Shown here piece after piece: positions 28,585-38,839 of a stretch of 64,000 nt of DNA. Positions within the stretch are counted from its first letter, which is position 1. Every line of letters starts with the position of its first letter. The notes beneath the pieces were generated by a model that saw only the letters and a list, made by a program, of their open reading frames with translations, ran no database searches and was not told the DNA's origin. Position numbers and translations under genes: made by a program. The stretch is taken from positions 1 to 64,000 of the forward strand of contig JAECRT010000014.1 of assembly GCA_016000085.1 (NCBI GenBank), given 5' to 3'. Origin of the DNA: Sphingomonadaceae bacterium. Its GTDB lineage: Bacteria > Pseudomonadota > Alphaproteobacteria > Sphingomonadales > Sphingomonadaceae.

Positions 28585-29364
28585 TTAGACGCCCATCATT
28601 CCTGCCGTCGACGCGCCGTCGATCGCATATTCCGCGCCAGAGATGAACGCCGCGTCGTCCGACGCAAGGAAAGACACCAGCGCCGCGACCTCCCCCACCT
28701 GGGCCATGCGGCGCAGCGGGGACATGCCCTGATAGGCGGCCAACGCACCGGCACTATCGGGGGACTTGTCGATGATCGCCTGGATCATTTCGGTCTGCAC
28801 GACGCCCGGCAGAATCGCGTTGCAGCGGATCTTCATCCCTTCGTTCGCACAGTGCATCGCCGTCGACTTGGACAGCGCCAGCACCGCCCCCTTGGTGGTT
28901 GAATAGGCAACGAAATTGCCCATCGCCTTATGCGCGCTCATCGAACTGTTGATGATGATCGAACCGATGGCTCCACCCGGATTGTCGCGCATCAGGCGGA
29001 CGGCGGCCTGCGCGGTCAGCATCACGCCGGTCAGGTTGACGTCCAGCAGGCCGTTCCAGTCGTCGAGCGCGATCTTTTCCACGCTGCTGTCGCCGCGCTC
29101 CATCCCCGCATTGGCGAAGGCGATGTCGAGGTGGCCAAAGTCGGCCCGCACCATCGCATCGAAGCGCGCCCAGTCGGCAGGCTCCTGCACCCGGCTCTTG
29201 AAGAAAGTCGCGCCGGTCGCGGCAGTGATCGCGGCAGCGGCGGCCTCGTTCGATCCCGTGAAGATCACCTTCGCGCCGTCAGCGGACAGGCGCTCCACGG
29301 TCGCCTTGCCGATGCCCGATGTGCCGCCAGTGACCAGGGCGACCTTGCCCGACAAATTGCTCAT
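28585..29364 (-). CDS. SDR family oxidoreductase
   Basis: LSGKVALVTGGTSGIGKATVERLSADGAKVIF; FANAG; YSTTK. Confidence 0.92.
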   Translation of the reverse strand: MSNLSGKVALVTGGTSGIGKATVERLSADGAKVIFTGSNEAAAAAITAATGATFFKSRVQEPADWARFDAMVRADFGHLDIAFANAGMERGDSSVEKIALDDWNGLLDVNLTGVMLTAQAAVRLMRDNPGGAIGSIIINSSMSAHKAMGNFVAYSTTKGAVLALSKSTAMHCANEGMKIRCNAILPGVVQTEMIQAIIDKSPDSAGALAAYQGMSPLRRMAQVGEVAALVSFLASDDAAFISGAEYAIDGASTAGMMGV

Positions 29365-29463
29365 GTGCTTGTGATCCTCTTGCCTGATTACGCTTGTCTT
29401 CTACCATCATGGCAAGGGTTGCGTCCTTTGCCGCCTGCCACAAATCGCAGGCCGCAAAAAAGG

Positions 29464-29889
29464 TCAGGCGTCGACGAGCGTTCCGGTCGCGCGACAGATG
29501 GCTGCGGTGTCAAAATAATAGGGCGTGATGCCGCTGAACTTGCCGTCGCGCAGATGGAAAACCTCGCAAAGTGGCATTTCCAGCCGCTGGCCATTATGGC
29601 GCGAGGTGGCATGAAAGGAGAGCAGGACGACGATATTGTCCTGCGACACCGCTATATCCTTATAGTCGAGCGAAGGATCTTCCCAGAAGGCGAAGACCTT
29701 CGTGAAAAGTTCCTGCAACGCACCCTTGCCCTCATACACGCCGCCAAACGGCAGGCTTTCCGCCTCGACGATACGAAAATCGTCCGTCAGCAGCGCCTCC
29801 ACCTCGTCCCACTTGCCCGCGCCGGTCAACGCATAGAGATGTTCGACCAGGCCTTTGGTGGCGGCGTAGCGTTCGGCGTCCATAGTCAT
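29464..29889 (-). CDS. SnoaL-like / nuclear transport factor 2 family protein
   Basis: AATKGLVEHLYALTGAGKWDEVEALLTDDFRIVEAESLPFGGVYEGKGALQELFTKVFAFWEDP. Confidence 0.85.
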   Translation of the reverse strand: MTMDAERYAATKGLVEHLYALTGAGKWDEVEALLTDDFRIVEAESLPFGGVYEGKGALQELFTKVFAFWEDPSLDYKDIAVSQDNIVVLLSFHATSRHNGQRLEMPLCEVFHLRDGKFSGITPYYFDTAAICRATGTLVDA

Positions 29890-29940
29890 ATCCCTGTGAA
29901 GAAAGGGGCGCCTTCCCTATGGAAAGCGCCCCTGCCAGTG

Positions 29941-32406
29941 TCAGAATTTGGTCGAAAGCTGGAGCATGACGGTGCGCGGCAACGTCCCGAAGCCAAGCTG
30001 GTCGGCATGCGCCGGAGTCAGCCCACCCGATGCGCCGCCGGTCGACGGACCATCCACCGCGCCGGTCACATAGAAGCGATTGGTCAGATTCTTGCCGATC
30101 AGCGCAATCTGCCAGCGCTCATCCTCCGCTCCCAGACGAATACCCGCATCGATCGACACATAGCTGCTCTGTTTGGAATCGAGGCTGCCGAAGCCCGACG
30201 CCAGATAGGAGTCGCTGTAGCGAGCGTCCGCGTTGAAGCCGAGCATCATGCCGTTCCCCATCGTCATGTCATAGGCAAAGCCCAGCGTGCCCGTCCATTC
30301 CGGCGCGACCGACAGCGGCTGGCCTTTCAGGTTCTGGCGTTGCGCCGTACCGACAGTCACATTGCAGCCTTCCGACTGGCTCTGGCCCGCATAGCAGGGC
30401 GCATCGGGGAAGTCGGTGTAGCGGGCGCGGTTATAGTTGATCGAGCCATGGAGGTTGAGGCCCAACAGGTTGCGCGGCGCATATTCAAACTCCAGCTCCA
30501 CGCCCTTTGTGCGCGCGTCGGCGGTCAGGGTCTGGAACGCGAAGATCGGCGAGTTGAAGAAATCGATCTGAAGGTTGCTGTAGCCATAGCTGTACAGGCC
30601 CAGGTTCAGGCGCAACTGGTTGTCCAGCAGGGTCGACTTGATACCCGCCTCGAACCCGCTCGCCTTTTCCGGGTCGAAGGTCAGATCGTCGAACGGGACG
30701 CTCGACAGCTTGGAATTGATGCCGCCGTTCGAAAAGCCGCCCGACTTGTACGCGGTCTTGAACGCGCCATAGACCAGGAATTCGCGATTGGGCTTCCATG
30801 TGATCGTCGCTTCGGGCGACCAGTTGTTGAAGGTCTGGTTAGCGGTCACGACCCCCAGGCCATCGGGATCATCCTGCGGACGGAAGACCGAGGTCAAGCC
30901 AGGATTATTATAGGGCTGGGTGAAGAAGCTGTCCTTCGTCTCATGCGTGTAACGCGCGCCACCGGCGATTTCGACCGTGGGCACCACTTTCCATGTCACC
31001 TGCGCGAAGGCGGCGATCGTTTCGCCGTTCGTGAAGCTGGTCTTGCGCGTGGCGAGAAATTCATCTTCGGGCGCGGCGGCGCTGTTGGTCAGGCCAGCCA
31101 GCACGATATACTGGTCAAAGGTCCGCTTGGTCTTCTGATACAATCCGCCGACCATCAGGTTGATCGGCGCATCGAACGTCGTCAGCGCGCGAAATTCCGA
31201 TGAGAAAGCATGATAGGTCGAATTTTCCGTCGCCCAGTTGGACGCGGGGCTGGACTGGAAGTCGCAAGCGCAGGCCCAGCGGTTATTGTTCCAGTTATAG
31301 TTGGTGACGGACGTGAGCGTCACATCATCCATTTCATAATTGAGGTTCGCCGTGACCGCCCAGGATTTGTAGCGGTTATAAAGGCTGCCATCGTCCTTGG
31401 CGAAAGGGATGTTGGCGGCGAATTCGGCCGGCAGCTTGTTCTGATGACCGACAAAGTCGCGCTGACAGGTATAGCCGGTCAGCTGGCTGACACCGCCGTT
31501 CGGGCAATTGAACGCCACATAGTTCCAGCTGTTGTTATTGGTCTTGCTATAGGTGCCCGACCCCTTGACCGTGGCGGTGAAACGATCGGTCGGTTCCCAT
31601 TTCAGGGTGATGCGACCCAGCAATTCCTTTTCGCCGGGCTGGTCTTCGGGCGCCGGGTTGGACACGACACTTCCCGCCGTGCCGGTCGCCACGTCCAGGG
31701 TCGCGTAGTTGAACGGGGTGGAGACGTTCTTGTAATAGCCTTCATACATTTTCGACGCGCGCACCGCGACGCGAATACCCAGCGTATCGGTCAATGGGCC
31801 TGAAGCGACACCTTCCAATTGCACCTGCTGCGCGTTGAATTCATAACCAGCCTTGGCTTTGAACTCCGGCGTGCTGGTCGGATCGGCGCTGGTCAGCGAA
31901 ATCACGCCCGCCGTGGCATTCTTGCCGAAGAACAGAGCCTGCGGCCCCTTGAGGATTTCGACCCCGCCCAGATCGAAGAAGCCTTCGTTGATGATGCGGC
32001 CCTGACCATAATAGACGCCGTCGACGACGACCGCGACCGACTGTTCGATACCGATCGAGGTCGAGGACGAGCCGATGCCGCGCAGGGTGAGCTGCGCGCC
32101 CGAACCGTTCGATGCGCGCCCGACATTGAGGTTGGGCGTGCGCGCCGCGATCTTCTCGATCGAGGTCAGATCCTGCTTGTTGATGAGTTCGGCGGACAGC
32201 GCGGTGACGGCCACGGGCACGTCCTGCACACTTTCCGCGCGCTTGCGGGCCGTGACGACGATGTCGGTCAAGCCGCCCTGCGCTGGCTCAGCGGCGGCCT
32301 GTGGCGCGGCCACGTCCTGGGCCATGGCAGGAACGGCAATCGCCAGCGTAAGCGCGAGCACGCTTCCGCTCAGCTTCAGGCCCTGACGGCTGATTGCAAA
32401 ATCCAT
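29941..32406 (-). CDS. TonB-dependent receptor
   Basis: Start trimmed to MDFAISRQGLKLSGSVLALTLAIAVPAMAQ; DIVVTARKRAESVQDVPVAVTAL; VEILKGPQALFFGKNATAGVI. Confidence 0.93.
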   Translation of the reverse strand: MDFAISRQGLKLSGSVLALTLAIAVPAMAQDVAAPQAAAEPAQGGLTDIVVTARKRAESVQDVPVAVTALSAELINKQDLTSIEKIAARTPNLNVGRASNGSGAQLTLRGIGSSSTSIGIEQSVAVVVDGVYYGQGRIINEGFFDLGGVEILKGPQALFFGKNATAGVISLTSADPTSTPEFKAKAGYEFNAQQVQLEGVASGPLTDTLGIRVAVRASKMYEGYYKNVSTPFNYATLDVATGTAGSVVSNPAPEDQPGEKELLGRITLKWEPTDRFTATVKGSGTYSKTNNNSWNYVAFNCPNGGVSQLTGYTCQRDFVGHQNKLPAEFAANIPFAKDDGSLYNRYKSWAVTANLNYEMDDVTLTSVTNYNWNNNRWACACDFQSSPASNWATENSTYHAFSSEFRALTTFDAPINLMVGGLYQKTKRTFDQYIVLAGLTNSAAAPEDEFLATRKTSFTNGETIAAFAQVTWKVVPTVEIAGGARYTHETKDSFFTQPYNNPGLTSVFRPQDDPDGLGVVTANQTFNNWSPEATITWKPNREFLVYGAFKTAYKSGGFSNGGINSKLSSVPFDDLTFDPEKASGFEAGIKSTLLDNQLRLNLGLYSYGYSNLQIDFFNSPIFAFQTLTADARTKGVELEFEYAPRNLLGLNLHGSINYNRARYTDFPDAPCYAGQSQSEGCNVTVGTAQRQNLKGQPLSVAPEWTGTLGFAYDMTMGNGMMLGFNADARYSDSYLASGFGSLDSKQSSYVSIDAGIRLGAEDERWQIALIGKNLTNRFYVTGAVDGPSTGGASGGLTPAHADQLGFGTLPRTVMLQLSTKF

Positions 32407-32623
32407 GATATCCAAACTCCCCTCCTGATGGTTCGCCGCGTTGATGCGGCGTGACCGAAATCGATATATTTTGATGGCGGGCATTGTTCTTTTCTGGCTG
32501 CACCCGCCGATAATCCACCAATGCACCCGCGCTCCGATCTGGTCACCCTGTGAAAAGCTGCAGGTGTTGCTTCGCCGACATAGCGGGACAACAACCGTCA
32601 CACGCGAACAAGAGGATGAGGAT

Positions 32624-33427
32624 ATGAGCACAGGCCGTCTGGACGGAAGAATTGCCCTGGTTTCCGGTGGCTTGCGTGGCATCGGCCGCGCCATTTGCGA
32701 GTGCCTGTCCGCCGACGGCGCGACCACGATCATCACTGATCTGGATGCCGAAGACAGCCCGCAGGTCGCGCAGGCGCTGGAAGCTATCGGAAACGCCAGC
32801 TACATCGCTCTCGACGCGACGCAGGAGGATGCCTGGATCGCGGCCCGCGCCCGGATCGAGCGGGACCATGGGCATCTGGACATATTGGTGAACAACGTCG
32901 GATCGGATCTGACCGGCAAGGTGCAGGATCTGGCGCTGGCCGACTGGCGGCGGCTGATGACGCTCAATGTCGACACCGTCTTCCTGGGAACCAAGACGTT
33001 CCAGCCGCTCCTGGCCAAAGCGGGCGCAAATACGCCCTACGGCTCCAGCATCGTCAATGTCAGCTCGATCATGGGGCTGGTCGGCATGGGCGACGTATCG
33101 GCCTATAATGCCTCCAAAGGCGCCGTCAGGCTCTTTTCCAAGTCCAACGCGCTGGAGTTTGCCGACGCGGGCGTCCCCATCCGCGTCAACAGCATCCATC
33201 CCGGCTTCGTCGAAACCCCGTTGTTGCATCAGGGCATGGAGCGCTGGGCGGCCCGCGACGGCTGCACGGCGCAGGAACTGATCGACGCCATGGCGGAAAC
33301 CACGCCGATCAAACGGCTCGCCCAACCCATCGAAATCGGCAAGGTCGTCGCCTTCCTCGCCAGCGATGACGCCAGCTACATGACGGGCAGCGAAGTCGTG
33401 GTCGATGGCGGCTGGACCGCCCGCTAA
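32624..33427 (+). CDS. SDR family oxidoreductase
   Basis: MSTGRLDGRIALVSGGLRGIGRAICECLSADGATTIITDLDAED; NNVG; YNASK. Confidence 0.92.
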   Translation: MSTGRLDGRIALVSGGLRGIGRAICECLSADGATTIITDLDAEDSPQVAQALEAIGNASYIALDATQEDAWIAARARIERDHGHLDILVNNVGSDLTGKVQDLALADWRRLMTLNVDTVFLGTKTFQPLLAKAGANTPYGSSIVNVSSIMGLVGMGDVSAYNASKGAVRLFSKSNALEFADAGVPIRVNSIHPGFVETPLLHQGMERWAARDGCTAQELIDAMAETTPIKRLAQPIEIGKVVAFLASDDASYMTGSEVVVDGGWTAR

Positions 33428-33450
33428 CCTCCTATCGAAAAGGATTATCT

Positions 33451-34233
33451 ATGCCGAATTTCGACCTGGCCGGCGCCGTAGCGCTGGTTTCCGGCGCCAC
33501 CGGCGGCATCGGCCGCGCGACGTGCGAAGCATTGGCCGAGGCGGGGGCCACCGTCATTGCAACAGACCTGGCCGACAGTGCTACAATAGCGGGCGTCGCC
33601 GATTATCGCAGGCTGGATGTTACGGACGAGGAAAACTGGGCCGCCGTGATCGACCATATCGAAGCCACGCATGGCCGGCTGGACATATTGGTCAATAATG
33701 CGGGCATTTCCGTAACCAACAGCATCGCCAGCACCACGCTCGCCGAATTTCGCAAATGCATGGCGATCAACGTCGAGGGGGTGTTCTTAGGAACCCGCGC
33801 CGCACAGGAATTGCTCGCGCGCAGCGGTAAAGACCGCAAGGGCGGCTCCTCGATCGTCAACCTGTCGTCCGTCGGCGGCCTGCGCGGGTCCGCGCTCATG
33901 GCCACCTATTGCGCCAGCAAGGGTGCGGTGAAGCTGTTCAGCAAGAGCGCGGGACTGGAGTTCGCGATGATGGGCTTGCCGATCCGCGTCAACAGCGTCC
34001 ATCCCGGTGGCATCGACACCAACATGATGGATACGATCTACGCCCGCTATGTCGATGATGGCCTGTTTCCCGACGAAGCGACCGCCCGCGCCACTGTCTC
34101 GGCCAATCACGCCATGGGCCGCATGGGCGATCCGGACGAAATCGCCGCGGGTATCGTCTATCTCTCCACCCCGGCCGCCAGTTTCATGACCGGATCGGAA
34201 CTGGTGATCGATGGTGGCATGACGGCGAAATGA
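33451..34233 (+). CDS. SDR family oxidoreductase
   Basis: AGAVALVSGATGGIGRATCEALAEAGATVIATDLAD; VNNAG; YCASK. Confidence 0.92.
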   Translation: MPNFDLAGAVALVSGATGGIGRATCEALAEAGATVIATDLADSATIAGVADYRRLDVTDEENWAAVIDHIEATHGRLDILVNNAGISVTNSIASTTLAEFRKCMAINVEGVFLGTRAAQELLARSGKDRKGGSSIVNLSSVGGLRGSALMATYCASKGAVKLFSKSAGLEFAMMGLPIRVNSVHPGGIDTNMMDTIYARYVDDGLFPDEATARATVSANHAMGRMGDPDEIAAGIVYLSTPAASFMTGSELVIDGGMTAK

Positions 34234-34240
34234 GCAAAAC

Positions 34241-34265
34241 GCCCTCTCCCTGCGCGGGAGAGGGC
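34241..34265. terminator. Hairpin between convergent genes
   Basis: gccctctccc-tgcgc-gggagagggc, 10-bp perfect stem. Confidence 0.5.
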
Positions 34266-34275
34266 GCAAAGGGCA

Positions 34276-34575
34276 TCAGATGCTCAGCCGCTGCGAACCT
34301 GTCACCTGATGGATTTGCACGTCGTTACTGAACTTCCCTGCAAAATCCTCCAGCAGCGCGGCGATCGCAGGCAGCGCGAGATGCGTGTCGAGCGCCGCCT
34401 GGTCGCGCCACCCCTCCATCGCCATGATGACGCCCCGCTCCGCATCCTCCATCGCCATATGATAGAATATGCAGCCGTCCTCGGCGCGCGATGGCTCGCA
34501 CAGCGCCTTGAGCCGCGCATATAGCGCGGGCAGCGTGTCCGCGTCGGTGAAAATCTGTCCGGTGATAACGATCAT
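34276..34575 (-). CDS. Putative quinol monooxygenase (ABM domain)
   Basis: MIVITGQIFTDADTLPALYARLKALCEPSRAEDGCIFYHMAMEDAERGVIMAMEGWRDQAALDTHLALP. Confidence 0.85.
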   Translation of the reverse strand: MIVITGQIFTDADTLPALYARLKALCEPSRAEDGCIFYHMAMEDAERGVIMAMEGWRDQAALDTHLALPAIAALLEDFAGKFSNDVQIHQVTGSQRLSI

Positions 34576-34591
34576 CGGTCTGCCCCTTCGC

Positions 34592-35014
34592 TCAGGTCTG
34601 ATGAATGATCGTGAAGCTGCGGCTTTGCAGGAACCACGCCCCGTCCCGCTTCACCAGCCTGTCATTATAGCAGGCCCGCGCCCGCTTATCCTTGAGCGTT
34701 TCCGGCTCCTCATAGACTTCCGAAATATAGGTCCGCGCGTGCGCAACATCCCCATCCACCTGGATCATGCCCACGGTCACAAGGAAGCTCAATTTGGGAT
34801 AATGCGGCATCGCCCCGCGCCACAGCGCGACGATCGCCTCCTTGCCCTCGACGATCCCCAGTTCGGGATAATGCGACAGATCCCAGTGGCTGTCCTCCAC
34901 CCAGATCGAGGCCCATAGTTCCTCGTCCACGCGATTGACCGCGTCGGCATATGTTTCCAGCACCTCGCGGATCGCCATGCGATCCTCCAGCGGCCCGGTG
35001 AAATTGGCGGTCAT
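34592..35014 (-). CDS. SnoaL-like / nuclear transport factor 2 family protein
   Basis: LEDRMAIREVLETYADAVNRVDEELWASIWVEDSHWDLSHYPELGIVEGKEAIVALW. Confidence 0.86.
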   Translation of the reverse strand: MTANFTGPLEDRMAIREVLETYADAVNRVDEELWASIWVEDSHWDLSHYPELGIVEGKEAIVALWRGAMPHYPKLSFLVTVGMIQVDGDVAHARTYISEVYEEPETLKDKRARACYNDRLVKRDGAWFLQSRSFTIIHQT

Positions 35015-35091
35015 GCGATACGCTCTCCTGTTCTAGCTTTGAATCAGGCTATGCGTTCGGCGCGCGCCCGTGACCTGCCGGAAACAGGAGG

Positions 35092-36621
35092 TCAGCGAAA
35101 TTCGTCGCGCAGCACCCGCCGCAATATCTTGCCCGATGGGTTGCGCGGCAGGCTGTCGCGGAAATCCACGCTCTTGGGCGCTTTGTACGCCGCTATCCGC
35201 TCCCGCGCCCAGGCGATCAGAGCGGCCGGATCGGGCGCCTCGCCCTCCACGGCCACGACGATCGCTTTCACCGCCTCGCCCCATTTCACGTCCGGCACGC
35301 CGATCACCGCAACGTCGCTGACCTGCGGGTGACTGTAGAGCGCATTCTCGACTTCTGCCGGATAGACATTCTCGCCACCGGTGATGATCATGTCTTTTAT
35401 GCGGTCCGCCAGATAGAGGTAGCCATCCGCGTCCATCGTCCCCGCGTCACCCGTCCGCATCCAGCCATCGGCGTCGATCGTCTCCGCTGTCGCCTCTGGC
35501 CGCTCATAATAGCCGATCATGTTCGCCGCAGATCGCACCGCGATCTCGCCCACTTCGCCGCGCGGCACTTCCGCGCCCGCCTCGTCGATGATCCGCACCT
35601 CGACGCCCGGCAAGGGCACGCCGATCCCCCGCATCCGCGCATTGCCGTCCGGATCATGATCCTCCGGCGGCAGCCCCACAATAGTCCCGGCGGTTTCCGT
35701 CATGCCGTACATCTGCGCAAAGCCGCAGCCGAACACTGCGATCGCTTGTCGCATCAGGTCCAGCGGAATGGCCGAGCCGCCATAGCAGATCGTCTTGAGG
35801 AAACTGAAATCGGTCCTCGCCGCATCGGGATGGTCGCACACGATCCGCATCGCGGTGGGCACCATCATGATCTTCGTGATCCGGTGTTCGGTCAGCAGGC
35901 CCAGCACCTTGTGCGGATCGAACTCACTGACCACCACGCCTTTGCCGCCATGTTGCAGCGACCACAGTCCCCATCCCGACCCGCTGATATGGAAAATCGG
36001 CATCGCGATCAGCGCGACATCCTGCGCGCTCCAGCGATTCCATTCGGGCATGACCGCATCCGGCGTATCCTGCCGCAACGCCAGCAGGCTGCGGTTGGTC
36101 AGCATCGCGCCCTTGGGATTGCCGGTCGTGCCGGAGGTGTAGAGCTGCAACACAGGTTCGTCATAGCCCGCGTCCCTGTGCGGATCGGTCGCCGCCTGCA
36201 TGTCGCGCCAAGCCGAAAAATCTTCCTGCCCCTCGACCGGCCGCGTCGTCAAAATCCTATAGTCCCCACCGGCGTCCAGCCGGTCGAGAAATTCCGGGTC
36301 GGTCACTATCAGCCTGGGTTTGCAGTCGCCGACTATATAGGCGACCTCCGGTGTCGCCAGCCGCCAGTTGATCGGCACCAGCACGACGCCTGCTTTTGCA
36401 GCGCCCAGCCAATATTCGAAATAGAGATCGCTGTTCTTGCCCAGAAATGCGATTCGAGCGCCAGCGGGCAGCCCCATCGCAATCAGACCGCTGGCCACGC
36501 GACTGGCATTGTCATCCAGCGCCGCGTAACGGCTGTCCCGCCCCTCGAACGTCAAGGCAATGGCGTCGGCCCGCAGCTTTGCGTGGGAACGGACGAGGTC
36601 GGCGAGAACGGGCTTGCCCAT
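35092..36621 (-). CDS. AMP-dependent acyl-CoA synthetase/ligase
   Basis: LQLYTSGTTGNPKGAMLTNRSL; YGMTETAG; GWMRTGDAGTMDADGYLYLADRIKDMIITGGENVYPAEVENAL; PRNPSGKILRR. Confidence 0.95.
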   Translation of the reverse strand: MGKPVLADLVRSHAKLRADAIALTFEGRDSRYAALDDNASRVASGLIAMGLPAGARIAFLGKNSDLYFEYWLGAAKAGVVLVPINWRLATPEVAYIVGDCKPRLIVTDPEFLDRLDAGGDYRILTTRPVEGQEDFSAWRDMQAATDPHRDAGYDEPVLQLYTSGTTGNPKGAMLTNRSLLALRQDTPDAVMPEWNRWSAQDVALIAMPIFHISGSGWGLWSLQHGGKGVVVSEFDPHKVLGLLTEHRITKIMMVPTAMRIVCDHPDAARTDFSFLKTICYGGSAIPLDLMRQAIAVFGCGFAQMYGMTETAGTIVGLPPEDHDPDGNARMRGIGVPLPGVEVRIIDEAGAEVPRGEVGEIAVRSAANMIGYYERPEATAETIDADGWMRTGDAGTMDADGYLYLADRIKDMIITGGENVYPAEVENALYSHPQVSDVAVIGVPDVKWGEAVKAIVVAVEGEAPDPAALIAWARERIAAYKAPKSVDFRDSLPRNPSGKILRRVLRDEFR

Positions 36622-36814
36622 ATGCGGAAAATCTCTCCTGGCGTTATCGGCCCGTCATAGGTGACGGCACGCCACTGCGCCCCTGTCAATTTCATTGGTT
36701 CTGCGCCTTCAATGGCCAACACTGTTGGAAACACCAGTGCCACACATAACGGCATCAGCTAGATAACCAGCCTGATATAGGCCGAAGCACCGGCGGACCG
36801 AGAGGAGCGATGAT

Positions 36815-37576
36815 ATGGATCTGGGATTGAAGGGCCGCAAGGCCATCCTCGCGGGCGCCAATGCCAGCATGGGCCTCGCCGTGGCGCGGGTTCTGGCCGC
36901 GGAAGGCTGCGAAATCGCCCTGTGCGGCCGCACGCAAGGCAAGGTCGATAACGCCGTCGCCGAACTGTCCGCCTTGGGCGTGCGCGCGTTCGGCGCCTCC
37001 GTCGACGTCACCGACGCCGATGCCTTTCCGGCGTGGATCGCGCAGGCCACCCAGGAACTTGGCGGATGCGACATTTTCATATCCTTCGTATCGGTCAACC
37101 CCGGCGCGGACACGGTGGATGGCTGGAACACAGTGTTCAACGGCGACATCCTGCCCCTCGTCCGCGGCATACAGGCGGCGATGCCGGCGCTGGAACAGTC
37201 CGACGCGGGTTCAATCGTCACCATTTCCTCCACCGGCGCGGTAGAAGAATTCATGGGGCCACAACCCTATAATGCGCTGAAGGCCGCCATCATCAACTAC
37301 AGCGCCGCGCTGGCGCAGAAACATGCCGCCCAGGGCATCCGCGTTAACTGCGTGACCCCAGGCCCGGTCTTCACCGCCGATGGCCCGTGGCAATATATCA
37401 AGGACAATATGGCGGAATTCCACGATTCGATCCTGCAACAGATTCCGTTCGGTCGCATGGGCACCGGCGAGGAAATCGGCAAGGCCATCGCCTTCATCGC
37501 CTCCCCCGCCTGCCGCTACATGACCGGTGCGAATATTCGGATCGACGGGTCGATGACCAAGGGCGTATCGTTCTAA
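36815..37576 (+). CDS. SDR family oxidoreductase (atypical NNAG region)
   Basis: MDLGLKGRKAILAGANASMGLAVARVLAAEGCEIALCGRTQG; YNALK; CRYMTGANIRIDGSMTKGV. Confidence 0.9.
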   Translation: MDLGLKGRKAILAGANASMGLAVARVLAAEGCEIALCGRTQGKVDNAVAELSALGVRAFGASVDVTDADAFPAWIAQATQELGGCDIFISFVSVNPGADTVDGWNTVFNGDILPLVRGIQAAMPALEQSDAGSIVTISSTGAVEEFMGPQPYNALKAAIINYSAALAQKHAAQGIRVNCVTPGPVFTADGPWQYIKDNMAEFHDSILQQIPFGRMGTGEEIGKAIAFIASPACRYMTGANIRIDGSMTKGVSF

Positions 37577-37592
37577 AAGAGAGGATGCGGGC

Positions 37593-38348
37593 ATGAACGA
37601 GCATCCCAAGCGGATCGACTGCGTCCTGATTGCGGGCGGCCTTTATCACGATATCGACTTCGCCCGGCTTGAGTTGCTCAAACTGCTGGGAGAGGATGAG
37701 CGAATTCGTACCCGCGTGTTCGAAAATTACGACAATATCGACGCGATCACGCAGGCCGACTTCCTCATTACATACACCTGCGACGTCGTGCCGTCGCTCG
37801 GCGCGCAGGAAGCGCTGCGGGACTGGGTGAAGGGCGGTGGACGCTGGTATGCGTTGCACGGCACCAACTCGGTCCTGCGCCTGTTCGAAAACGGCCTCTA
37901 TGGCAGCCCGCGATGGGCGCCACTGTTCATGGAGACACTGGGCAGCCAGTTTATCGCCCATCCCCCGATTGCACCCTATAGCGTGACCGTCGCCGACCCG
38001 AACCATCCGATCACACGGGGCATCGAACCGTTCGAAACGACCGACGAACTCTATCTGATGGAGTGCCACGGCGACCTGCACGTCCTGCTCGAAACCGAAT
38101 TTGCAGGCGAAGCGACCGGCTTCGACGAAGATCTGTGGGCGCAGGACAAGCACCCCGTCCTCTACATCAAGAAGCAGGACAAAGGCGCCGTTCTCTACAA
38201 TACGCTTGGCCATTGCCGGGGCCATTACGACATGCAGCCGCATCTCGATTACTGGCCCACAGTCGACCGTTGCGCCTGGGATCTGCCGGTCTTTTACGAC
38301 CTGCTGCGGCGCGGGATCGACTGGGCTAAACAGGGCGGCGCGGCTTAG
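37593..38348 (+). CDS. ThuA domain-containing protein
   Basis: IDCVLIAGGLYHDIDFARLELLKLLGED...ITYTCDVVPSLGAQEALRDWVKGGGRWYALHGTNSVL...PVLYIKKQDKGAVLYNTLGH. Confidence 0.82.
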   Translation: MNEHPKRIDCVLIAGGLYHDIDFARLELLKLLGEDERIRTRVFENYDNIDAITQADFLITYTCDVVPSLGAQEALRDWVKGGGRWYALHGTNSVLRLFENGLYGSPRWAPLFMETLGSQFIAHPPIAPYSVTVADPNHPITRGIEPFETTDELYLMECHGDLHVLLETEFAGEATGFDEDLWAQDKHPVLYIKKQDKGAVLYNTLGHCRGHYDMQPHLDYWPTVDRCAWDLPVFYDLLRRGIDWAKQGGAA

Positions 38349-38349
38349 G

Positions 38350-38715
38350 TCAGACCAGCGCCTTGACCGGCAGATGCTCCATCCCAGGCGCCTCGTCCGG
38401 CACGGCAACCTCTATCCATCCATCGTCCGACTCGCGCCATGGGAACAGCTTGAGCGGCTTGTAGCCCGTCCCGCCCAGACATTCGCCACTCTCCAATTTG
38501 AACCGCGCACCGTGCAGCGGGCACATCACCGATCCGCGCCTGACCTTCCCACCAGGCGCCAGTTCGGCGGCGGCATGGGTGCAGCGGTTGATGATCGCAT
38601 GGACGATCCCCTCCTCACGGCAGAGGAACAGGGGCCAACGATTGACGACGAACGGCAGCATTGCCTTTTCTTCAATGTCCGATGCCTGGACGACCCGATG
38701 ATATGTTTCGCTCAT
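38350..38715 (-). CDS. Rieske 2Fe-2S ferredoxin-like protein
   Basis: NRCTHAAAELAPGGKVRRGSVMCPLHGARFKLESGECLGGTGYKPLKLFPW (CTH...CPLH). Confidence 0.9.
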   Translation of the reverse strand: MSETYHRVVQASDIEEKAMLPFVVNRWPLFLCREEGIVHAIINRCTHAAAELAPGGKVRRGSVMCPLHGARFKLESGECLGGTGYKPLKLFPWRESDDGWIEVAVPDEAPGMEHLPVKALV

Positions 38716-38839
38716 TATGCTGGAAACCTGCCTCTCTATGTTTTTGCGTCTGGCCCGCGCTGGGGCGTCGGGCAATTGATGCTTTTCATAGCTGCATGAC
38801 AGGTCGGGACAAAGCATGGCAGCTATAGGAAAGAAGAGG

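Noticed and set aside
28930-31203. 757-aa plus-strand ORF
   Set aside because: Antisense to SDR, SnoaL and TBDR genes with clear family motifs; low-complexity R/A/G-rich translation typical of GC-rich antisense frames.
35329-36660. 443-aa plus-strand ORF
   Set aside because: Antisense of the acyl-CoA ligase; GC-rich artefact.
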